Shown in pieces: positions 8,112 to 15,900 of a DNA stretch of 32,768 nt (position 1 is its first letter; every line of letters begins with the position of its first letter). The notes under the pieces were generated by a model. The model saw only the letters and a list, made by a program, of their open reading frames with translations, did no database searches and had not been told where the DNA came from. The stretch lies in assembly GCA_018701175.1 (NCBI GenBank), contig JABIWF010000015.1:1-32768 (forward strand). The letters run 5' to 3'. The stretch comes from Methanobacteriota archaeon (lineage in GTDB: Archaea > Thermoplasmatota > Poseidoniia > Poseidoniales > Poseidoniaceae). The translations under genes were made by a program, and so were the position numbers.

Positions 8112-8876
8112 TTAAAGCCAGTCGAGGATGGCGTCTAATTCGACCAACCAATCGTCTGAAGCGACATCAATGATGGAATAATGGTCGCCAGGTAGCCACA
8201 GCTTTTGCACATCCGTACCCTTAGCCGACATGACTCGAGCGTATGTCTCAGACTGTTCTTTCGGCACATCTACATCCTTTTCTCCGTGAATCAATAACAC
8301 CGGGGCAACTGGGGAATGGTCCACAGGATTCAGTTGGCTCCAAAGTGTAGGGTCTTCCTCAGGGCTGCATCCAATCCATTTTCGTACAGCATCACCCTCA
8401 TCAGAGAGTTGTGCTCTGTCGGCGCTCACCAAGTCCGTTAGAGGCGCTTGAGCGATGGCGAGCCAAGGCTTTCTCTCTGCCTTAGATGCCAACAAAAGAG
8501 CGAGGTGACCCCCAGCAGAATGTCCCATCACCATAGAGCGGGTCACATCGATGCCTGGTAACAAAGCCAACTGACCCCAAGCACGCATTACATCAGATAG
8601 GGTGTCCATCCAAACGCCCTCGTCACCTTCACTCCATCCCTTGAATTCTATGTTCCATGCTGCAACTCCAGCCTCTGCGAGGTCTTCAGCAATGGGTTTC
8701 ATCAGTTCACTGGTCCACTTCGTTTTCCAGAAGCCACCGTGGATGAGCATTACACAAGGGATGCCGGGTCCCTTCTGGTAAGGCGAAGGGTCATCTGGCA
8801 TATACAAGTCTGCAAATTGCCACTCTTCAGCGCCCCATTGCATACGGTCAACGGCCATATGGTTCTCACACCGCAT
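8112..8876 (-). CDS. Alpha/beta hydrolase, esterase / kynurenine-formamidase-like
   Basis: A 254-residue alpha/beta hydrolase. VMLIHGGFWKTK supplies the HGG oxyanion-hole motif, GHSAGGHLALLLAS holds the nucleophilic serine, HGEKDVDVP the acidic residue and GDHYSIID the histidine, in the correct order and spacing. The HGGFW start and overall size resemble kynurenine formamidase and related carboxylesterases. No signal peptide is seen with the ATG at 8876, so it is probably cytosolic; a longer frame reaches 8957 but would overlap the divergent peroxidase gene, and an ATG at 8858 is another option. The downstream SDR gene follows after 40 nt. The substrate is unknown. Confidence 0.82.
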   Translation of the reverse strand: MRCENHMAVDRMQWGAEEWQFADLYMPDDPSPYQKGPGIPCVMLIHGGFWKTKWTSELMKPIAEDLAEAGVAAWNIEFKGWSEGDEGVWMDTLSDVMRAWGQLALLPGIDVTRSMVMGHSAGGHLALLLASKAERKPWLAIAQAPLTDLVSADRAQLSDEGDAVRKWIGCSPEEDPTLWSQLNPVDHSPVAPVLLIHGEKDVDVPKEQSETYARVMSAKGTDVQKLWLPGDHYSIIDVASDDWLVELDAILDWL

Positions 8877-8944
8877 GTCGTCTATCACCCTTACTCTTCG
8901 AAACGAATACAAGAATTGAAGTGCCGAACCCTGTATGGACAAAT

Positions 8945-9400
8945 ATGAACAACCCATTAGACATTGAGATAGAGACCATGAGCGGCGAGAACACTACATT
9001 GAGGGCGCTGGGTCACGAAGGAACTGAGCATTGGGTCGTTGTTAATGTCGCAAGTGCATGTGGTTTTACTCGTCAATACGCTGGCCTGCAGACGCTTTCT
9101 CAGCAAGATGGAGTTACAGTCGTAGGTTTTCCCTGCAATCAATTCGGTGCTCAAGAACCTGGAACTCACCAAGAAATCTGTGATTTCACAGCAGAGAAGT
9201 TTGAAGTTGATTTTCCACTGATGGCTAAGATTGACGTCAAAGGGGACGCATCCACGCCATTGTTTCAGGCTCTTTCGACTTCATCAGATGCTTCAGGATA
9301 CACAGGTGACATTCGCTGGAACTTTGCCAAATTCGTCATCAACGCTGACGGCAATGTTTCGAGATTTACAAGCCGTGATGAGCCTGAAGACCTAATTTGA
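8945..9400 (+). CDS. Cysteine-type glutathione peroxidase family protein (probable thioredoxin-dependent peroxidase)
   Basis: A 151-residue glutathione-peroxidase-fold protein. VNVASACGFT carries the peroxidatic residue Cys39, encoded by an ordinary TGT codon, so it is not a selenoprotein. FPCNQFGAQEPG supplies Gln70 and RWNFAKF supplies Trp125 and Asn126, completing the catalytic tetrad. The resolving cysteine usually found in the FxC segment of thioredoxin-dependent members is Ala83; Cys79 and Cys64 are nearby alternatives. Its job is reduction of hydrogen peroxide or lipid hydroperoxides. Start at 8945 keeps the first beta strand (PLDIEIETM) and avoids further overlap upstream. It is convergent with the GST gene three bases downstream. 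Confidence 0.9.
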   Translation: MNNPLDIEIETMSGENTTLRALGHEGTEHWVVVNVASACGFTRQYAGLQTLSQQDGVTVVGFPCNQFGAQEPGTHQEICDFTAEKFEVDFPLMAKIDVKGDASTPLFQALSTSSDASGYTGDIRWNFAKFVINADGNVSRFTSRDEPEDLI

Positions 9401-9403
9401 TGT

Positions 9404-10069
9404 TCACTCGAGGTCAAATGCGCCGGGCTTGAACACCCATCTGTACTCATCTTCTCGATCATAGTAAGCCTTCACTCGTGGGTCATTTGCTACTTTATCG
9501 TGATACTTCAAGAGAGTCGGGTATGCATGAGCCATTGCTGAATCAATTCCGTCAAACTGCCCTGAAAACATCATAAAAATGTTGAGGAAGGCTTTGACAT
9601 CAGCGAGTGTCATGTCTTCAGTATCTGCCAACCATCCAGTGGTTGATTTGTTGAACAGTGATTCTAAGTCCTTCAAGCCGAGGTCCAGTTTTGTTCCTTC
9701 AACGAACAGGGCCTTACGTGCTGCGATCCGATCATCGAGGTCTTCGATTCTAAATGTTGGAGTGAACTCAGCTCTCCACCCTTGAATGAGTTCGATGATT
9801 TCATCAACCTTTCCTCGAACAAAGAGGTCTTCAGGTTCGAGTCCAGCGACTGCAGCAGCGTATCTCATTAGCGCACTGGATTCTGCGATTGTGCCTTGAG
9901 GTGTCTTGAGCACAGGTAAGAATCCCCATGGCAGTTCTCCGCTTTCCTTGAGGGCTTGGTAACCCTCCCAATCGACGGTCGTATTCTTCCAAGGCAGTTC
10001 TGAAATTTCTAAACAAAGGCGTGTCGGCTCGGCATATCCAGGCGAGTTGAAGTAAATCAGTTCGTGCAT
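9404..10069 (-). CDS. Glutathione S-transferase family protein (sigma-like)
   Basis: A 221-residue protein with the two GST domains. The thioredoxin-like N domain has LIYFNSPGYAEPTRLCLE, PWGFLPVLKTPQGTIAESSALMRY with the cis-Pro (LPVL) and the ES pair that normally contacts the gamma-glutamyl group. The helical C domain contains TLADVKAFL (the N-capping box of helix 6). The layout resembles sigma-class or nematode-type GSTs. Archaea generally lack glutathione, so the thiol partner is uncertain. It precedes AspRS-independent space (45 nt from the AspRS stop) on the same strand and ends three bases from the convergent peroxidase gene, a pairing that suggests shared oxidative or electrophile defence and possibly joint acquisition from bacteria. 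Confidence 0.85.
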   Translation of the reverse strand: MHELIYFNSPGYAEPTRLCLEISELPWKNTTVDWEGYQALKESGELPWGFLPVLKTPQGTIAESSALMRYAAAVAGLEPEDLFVRGKVDEIIELIQGWRAEFTPTFRIEDLDDRIAARKALFVEGTKLDLGLKDLESLFNKSTTGWLADTEDMTLADVKAFLNIFMMFSGQFDGIDSAMAHAYPTLLKYHDKVANDPRVKAYYDREDEYRWVFKPGAFDLE

Positions 10070-10114
10070 AGAGGCCGCTCAAAGCCGAGGTTGAAGAAGA
10101 CTTCGCCAAATAAA

Positions 10115-11575
10115 TCAGGGACTTACTCTTCGTCGGTCGCGTGGGAACAAGACCGTTTCTCGAACATTCTTTGAGCCGGTGAGTTTCATCAAAATGCGCT
10201 CAACACCGAGTCCCCATCCCGCATGAGGAGGAACTCCATGTCGGAATCCAGCTACGTAGAATTCAAATTCTTCTGGGTCAAGTTCCATTGCCTTTAGGTT
10301 TTCAATGAGCACATCCATTCGATGCTCTCTTTGCCCACCAGATGTAAGTTCATCACGGCCGAAATTAAGGTCGAATCCACGGCTGAGTTGACGGCCAGTG
10401 CTTCCATCCTCACCTTCGACATGGTGGATGTAAAACGGCTTGAGGTCCATCGGCCAGCGCGGGAGGAAGTAAAATTGGGGCAAATCTTCAGCCAAGAGGT
10501 CAGAGTTTTCTGCATCAATATCGTCACCCCATTCTATTTCTCCACCTTTTCGTTGAATCGTTGCAATAGCGTCACAATAGGAAAGTCTCGGGAACGGCAG
10601 TTCAGGTACGATAACTTCGATTGGTTCTTCGTCTTGAGTTGCTCGGTAGGTGTTGATAGTATCGATGTGTTGTTGGGATTCAGGGTCTTCTGAAATCGAT
10701 TTCCACATGTGGTGGATCATGCGCTCAAGAACGCCCATGACGTCATCGTCGTTTGCCCAAGAGCATTCAATATCAAACGATATGAATTCGTTCAAGTGTC
10801 GATATGTATCGTGCTTTTCGGCACGGAATGCAGGTCCAATTTCAAACACTCTTTCGAGTCCACCGGACATGCACAGTTGCTTGAACAACTGCGGTGATTG
10901 GTTGAGGAATGCAGGAGTGTCGAAGTACATCATTGGAAACAAGTCAGTACCACCTTCTGTTGCAGTAGCCACAATTTTGGGTGTATGTGTTTCAAAAAAT
11001 CCCTCATTAATTAGTGCTTCACGACCGTATTGGAGTATCTTTCCTCGCAAATGGAACATGGCATTGACATGCGAGCGTCGCAGGTCAAGGAATCGATTGT
11101 CCAGACGGGTGTCGAGTGCCACGTGGACGGTGTCTGTGACACCGAGAGGAAGTGGTGCCTCGGCACGGGCGATGACGTTCACTGAGGTTGCAATGACTTC
11201 GTATGCAGGGGGTGGAACAGGCTCGCCTTCTTTGGTCTTCGGTGGGCGCTTTTCAGAAACAGTGCCGGTGAATTGTAAGGTCGATTCACGGGTCATGCGT
11301 TGAACCATATCGAGTTCTTCTTCACCAATGTTGTCTTTCTTCAGGAAAATTTGAGTAATTCCAGTTCCGTCTCGTAGGTCGACAAAACAGATGGCGCCTT
11401 TGCCTCTGTTTGCTTCCATGAATCCAGATACGGTTACCTCTTGGTCGATGAGTTCAGCGCCTTTGCTTTGAATTTCACCAAGTGTGTGCGTACGGTATGC
11501 AGTCGGAACCCATGTGCTCATATTACGTCGGTATGGGGGGAGGACATCAACCATTCGTTCCATTTCGGTTGTCAA
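10115..11575 (-). CDS. aspS: Aspartyl-tRNA synthetase (archaeal/eukaryotic type)
   Basis: A class IIb aminoacyl-tRNA synthetase that charges tRNA-Asp. An N-terminal OB fold (YRTHTLGEI, VTVSGFMEANRGKGAICF) binds the anticodon. The catalytic domain follows with FLDLRR (motif 1 region), TEGGTDLFPM, FLNQSPQLFKQ, FRAEKHDTYRHLNEF (motif 2) and GWGLGVERILMKL ending FPRDRRRVSP (motif 3), a hallmark of the compact archaeal form that lacks the large bacterial insertion. The start is uncertain: ATG at 11575 is supported by a CTTAAAAAG element about 40 nt upstream, while ATG at 11521 would match the usual archaeal N terminus better. Whether it also charges tRNA-Asn cannot be decided; the residue aligning with the discriminating His/Trp appears to be Glu. 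Confidence 0.95.
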   Translation of the reverse strand: MTTEMERMVDVLPPYRRNMSTWVPTAYRTHTLGEIQSKGAELIDQEVTVSGFMEANRGKGAICFVDLRDGTGITQIFLKKDNIGEEELDMVQRMTRESTLQFTGTVSEKRPPKTKEGEPVPPPAYEVIATSVNVIARAEAPLPLGVTDTVHVALDTRLDNRFLDLRRSHVNAMFHLRGKILQYGREALINEGFFETHTPKIVATATEGGTDLFPMMYFDTPAFLNQSPQLFKQLCMSGGLERVFEIGPAFRAEKHDTYRHLNEFISFDIECSWANDDDVMGVLERMIHHMWKSISEDPESQQHIDTINTYRATQDEEPIEVIVPELPFPRLSYCDAIATIQRKGGEIEWGDDIDAENSDLLAEDLPQFYFLPRWPMDLKPFYIHHVEGEDGSTGRQLSRGFDLNFGRDELTSGGQREHRMDVLIENLKAMELDPEEFEFYVAGFRHGVPPHAGWGLGVERILMKLTGSKNVRETVLFPRDRRRVSP

Positions 11576-11645
11576 GGCTTAGAGTAAGTGTGTATATTCT
11601 TGCCGAATATGCTTTTTAAGAATATTAGGGCGGTGAAATAAGCGG

Positions 11646-11658
11646 TTTATTCATATAT
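11646..11658 (+). promoter_or_regulatory. TATA-like element for metK
   Basis: An A/T-rich stretch (TTTATTCATATAT) is centred about 27 nt before the metK ATG at 11680, the archaeal TATA-to-start distance. This implies a leaderless or nearly leaderless transcript. Confidence 0.55.
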
Positions 11659-11679
11659 GCCGGGCAAAGCGCCACTTCC

Positions 11680-12918
11680 ATGACTGGAGACCTGTTTTCA
11701 TCCGAATCAGTAACACGCGGCCATCCTGATAAACTATGTGATACCATTTCCGACGCTATTGTTGATGCCTGTTTGGCAATTGACAGCAATGCCCGAGTCG
11801 CTGTTGAAACATGCGTCAAAGGAAAGGAAGACATGGGGCTCATTGTGCTTGCAGGTGAAGTTTCACTTTCTGGCGAAGCACCGGATTATGAAGCTGTGGC
11901 CCGTGAAGCAGCTGCGCAGGTTGGCTATACATCACACGCAATCGGCATGGATGCAACCACTTCGCAATATACCGAAGTTCAAGTCCACATCACGACCCAA
12001 TCTTCGTACATCGCACAAGGTGTCAATCAAGACTTGCTCGCTCAAGGAGCAGGAGACCAAGGTTTGATGTTTGGCTATGCTTGCACAGAAACCGAGGATT
12101 TCGAGCAACTCAAAGGCCGATATTTTCCACTCGCAGCAGCGCTTTCTCAACGCCTAACCCGTCGTCTCACTCAAGTTCGAGAACAAGGAGTTCTACCTTG
12201 GTCTAGGCCTGATGGAAAGTCACAAGTTACTGTTGAATACGACGAAAACGGTGATGTTTCCCGTGTCCATACAGTCATCATTGCTATTCAGCACGATGAC
12301 AAACTGAAAGACCAATTCGATGGCTCTGAAGAGGAGGAATTGGAATACGTACGTTCGCAAGTGCTTGAACACGTCGTGAAAGAAGTCATACCCGCTAATC
12401 TTCTTGACGAAGATTGCAAAGTAGTGGTCAACGGTACCGGCCGTTTTGCAGACCCAGGAGGTCCATACGCTGACGCAGGTCTAACCGGGCGTAAAATCAT
12501 CGTTGACACTTACGGCGGCATGGGCCGTCACGGCGGTGGCGCTTTCTCTGGAAAAGACCCTTCGAAGGTCGATCGCTCTGCGGCGTATGCATCTCGCTGG
12601 GCAGCCAAGCACGTCGTTGCATCTGGCCTCGCATCACGCTGTGAAATCCAACTGGCATATGTGATCGGAATTGCAGAACCTGTGAGCGTTCGGGTTGAAA
12701 CCTTTGGAACATCCACCGTACCAGCACGAGAAATTGCTGAGCGTGTTAAATCGACGTTTGACTTCCGTCCGGGAGCGATTGCTCGAGATCTCAAACTGCT
12801 CAACCCCATTTATTCAGTTACTGCGTCCGGCGGTCACTTTGGTCGTAACCCAGGTTCCGATGGGAGTTTCCCCTGGGAGCAAATTGAGGAAAGCCGAATC
12901 GACTCGTTGCTCAACTGA
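11680..12918 (+). CDS. metK: S-adenosylmethionine synthetase, bacterial/eukaryotic type
   Basis: Makes S-adenosylmethionine from methionine and ATP. The 412-residue protein is of the bacterial/eukaryotic MetK family, not the divergent archaeal MAT (PF01941): it has SSESVTRGHPDKLCD (catalytic His15), GAGDQGLMFGYACTET (ATP loop), GGPYADAGLTGRKIIVDTYG, GRHGGGAFSGKDPSKVDRS and AAYASRWAAKHVVASG, all in family order and full length. The gene diverges from aspS and starts with its own TATA-like element. No frameshift or truncation is seen. The surrounding genes are archaeal, so the gene looks like an old bacterial acquisition that may replace the archaeal enzyme. Confidence 0.96.
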   Translation: MTGDLFSSESVTRGHPDKLCDTISDAIVDACLAIDSNARVAVETCVKGKEDMGLIVLAGEVSLSGEAPDYEAVAREAAAQVGYTSHAIGMDATTSQYTEVQVHITTQSSYIAQGVNQDLLAQGAGDQGLMFGYACTETEDFEQLKGRYFPLAAALSQRLTRRLTQVREQGVLPWSRPDGKSQVTVEYDENGDVSRVHTVIIAIQHDDKLKDQFDGSEEEELEYVRSQVLEHVVKEVIPANLLDEDCKVVVNGTGRFADPGGPYADAGLTGRKIIVDTYGGMGRHGGGAFSGKDPSKVDRSAAYASRWAAKHVVASGLASRCEIQLAYVIGIAEPVSVRVETFGTSTVPAREIAERVKSTFDFRPGAIARDLKLLNPIYSVTASGGHFGRNPGSDGSFPWEQIEESRIDSLLN

Positions 12919-12934
12919 AAAAGCCAGTTTTGAA

Positions 12935-12949
12935 CGGCCCGTAGGGCCG
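12935..12949 (+). terminator. Perfect 6-bp GC hairpin after metK
   Basis: CGGCCC and GGGCCG are separated by GTA, 17 nt after the metK stop and 41 nt before the next start. No T run follows, so it may be a processing or 3'-end hairpin rather than an intrinsic terminator. Confidence 0.4.
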
Positions 12950-12990
12950 ATTCACTCAAGTGGTATGCATGGGTGGCTTGACTTGGTCTT

Positions 12991-15900
12991 ATGTCGAATC
13001 GTCCAATTCGTGCCGTCGCCTTTGTGCTCGTGCTGCTGTTCGCAAGCATGTCCCCACTTGCATTGCAAGTCAGCGCTCACCAGAGCATCCTCTTGTCAAC
13101 AGACACATCTCATGTCGTCCTCATGGGAGGCGAAACCGGCAATGTTACCTTGACCATCGGAAACAATGCTACTGCTATTGAATCATTCAATGTCACTGTC
13201 GACACTTCAGGGCTCTCATCCGTTTGGCAAGTTATCCCAAGCGAGAGTACAGTTGAAAATGTGTTTCCAACATGGAGCAAAAACACAACCATTGTTGTTC
13301 GCCTCAGTGAAGGTGCTCTCTCAACCGACAGTGGCTCTTTTGATATTCATGTCACTGAACCTGATCAAAACTTCAGCAGTTCAATTACGATTTATGTTTC
13401 AGTCGCCCCATCGTATAATCCATCGTTGGACCTCTCGCAAATGGGTGGGCCACTTACCTCGATGGAGGCTGGTTCAAACACTACGTTTTCAATCGGAGTC
13501 GAAAACCTCGGCTCAGTTGAAGACACATTACTCCTCGATGTAGGATTTGAGCCCGACTTGGCAGCATGGTGGGCTAATTACACCAATGGCTCAAGCAACA
13601 ATTCTGGAAATAACACCGGCAACAACACCGGCGATAACGGTACTGGAAACGGAACAGGCGGTAATGGAACCGGTACTGGAAACGGAACAGGCGGTAATGG
13701 GACTGGTACTGGAAACGGAACAGGCGGCAATGGGACCGGTACTGGAAACGGAACAGGAAATGGTACCGGCAGTAACACGACTTTGACCGTCGACAATGTA
13801 CTGATGTTTGGCAACAGTTACACTTTCTTCAACTCACTCGGCACTATGGTCGAAGCAATGGGTGTTACCAACGCAGATGTTGTTGCAGCTGGTGGTAATG
13901 ACCTCGCAGATCATTGGGCGAATGTCAATTTTTCTGGAAGCAATTCGAACACTACACTGCGTGACCCAAATATTGACTGGGACTTCGTCGTCTTACAAGA
14001 CCAAAGCCAAATTCCCTCATTGCCAACAAACGATACCAATTGGCAGGCAAGTAAGAACGGTGCAGTCCATCTCGCTACCGAAATCAAAGTTGAAGGTGGA
14101 GACTCCGTGCTTTTCATGACATGGGGGCGACGCAGCGGTGAATCACCGGGCCAATGGCATCAATACAACAACATCAATCAAAACTTTACGGATATGCAAA
14201 ACCGGTTAGCCGATGGATATTACCACTATGCAGAGAACATGAGTGCTGCTGGAAATACGGTATGGATTGCACCAGTAGGGCTTGCCTTTGAACACATTCA
14301 CGACTACATCGTCGCAGGTGGAGTCGACCCAACCGCATCGGGCAATACATTCTACAATTTGTATGACTCAGATGGAAGCCACCCCTCCGCATCAGGCAGT
14401 TATCTCGCTGCTTGTGTTCTCTATGCGACCATGACTGGCAATTCACCTGTTGGTTCCAACGATACAGTGTCGCTTAGTGCAGCTCTCAAACTTGAACTCC
14501 AACAAGCAGCTGCTGCAACAGTCTTCAACGAAACTTCGCACATCGATTACCCTTGGGAATCCTCTCCATCGACGTCGAGCATGATGATGTCATCTCCCCG
14601 TGGACTCGGTGGAGGCATTCCGAGTGGTTGGAATGTGCATTGGGCCAACGACGAGTATTCGAACATGCCAGCAGGTAGTTCACAAATCGCAAACCTTCAC
14701 ATTTCAGTCCCAAGTAATGCCGCACCGGATTATTACGGATTCAGATTGTTTAGCGCTTCCACGGGCGGTAATGTGTCGACATCGACTTTGCTCGTGGTAC
14801 ATATTAACGAAGATCACCAACTCAGTGTAGCCTTCCTTGGCCAGAACGAGGAATTCACTCCAGGGCTTGCAACCGATTCTTCAATTCAAGTCACGAACAC
14901 GGGGAACGCCATGGTTGACTATGACTGGGAACTCTCGGTTGAAGACGGTCCTTGTGAAGTCATGCTTGCTACGGCAACATCTTCTCTGGCGCCGAATGAT
15001 GTCGTGGATGTCGATTTCCAATTATCCGTTCATGAAGAGGCTACAAAGTCCGAAAACTGCGATTTGAAATTCGAAGGAACAGGTTCCTCGAATTCTGAGC
15101 AACATTCTGCTGAACCGTATTTGTTCACAATCGATGTTGATGAATTGGTCGAATTTGAATTGGTCGGCCCCTCGACGAACTTGGAGGTTTCACCGGGGAC
15201 TCCTGTTGAATACGAAATGCGGATTCTCAACAACGGTAGTGAGACAGTTACCTTCTATCTTGACGTACTTTCTACATCTGGTTTGACGACGACTATCTCT
15301 TCAGGTTCGGGCGTCACAGTTGCACCTGGTGAATCGGGGCTATGGAGTCTGAATACCGATGCTAACTTGGGCCAGTCTGGCTCTCTCATGCAGATGTTTT
15401 CGGTAAGTTATTCCGATGCATCATCGACTGCGGCCATTGAGATTGAGATCTTGGGCGTGAGTCAAGCAACTATTACAGGTCCTCTTGATGGGAGGATTCA
15501 GGTCCGACCGGGTCAATCAGTCACTACCAATTTCACACTTGAAAACACTGGGACTACGACGCTTTCACTGAACGCAGCTCTCCTTGGATTACCTGCCGAG
15601 GTCGAGGCGACATTGAGCAATGATTCAGTAGCCCTCAATGTTGGGGAACTGAGAGAAGTTCAACTAACGCTCACTGTTTCGACTTCCGCATCAGCCAGCA
15701 CCAATGAAATCACCTTTGGATATATGGATTCGGAAGTTTCAGCGCATTTGACTCTCTCTCTGCAAGTTCAAGAACGAATCGCAGTTCTACTCGGTTCCAC
15801 AAGCACCCGTGTGGTGGCTGGACCGAGCACAGACGCTGTGTTCACATTTGATGCAACCAACCTCGGTACTACCACTGACACACTGTACGTAAGTTTGGTC

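Noticed and set aside
8877-8957. N-terminal extension of the alpha/beta hydrolase
   Set aside because: It would overlap the divergent peroxidase start and has no family similarity.
8945-9400. Possible selenoprotein glutathione peroxidase
   Set aside because: The peroxidatic position is an ordinary TGT cysteine codon; no in-frame TGA.
13639-13770. Regular repeats considered as a CRISPR array
   Set aside because: Units are contiguous with no spacers, are in frame and encode a linker.
13578-13814. Pro/Val-rich antisense frame across the 33-bp repeat
   Set aside because: It is the reverse complement of the Asn-Gly-Thr repeat and overlaps a clear coding gene.
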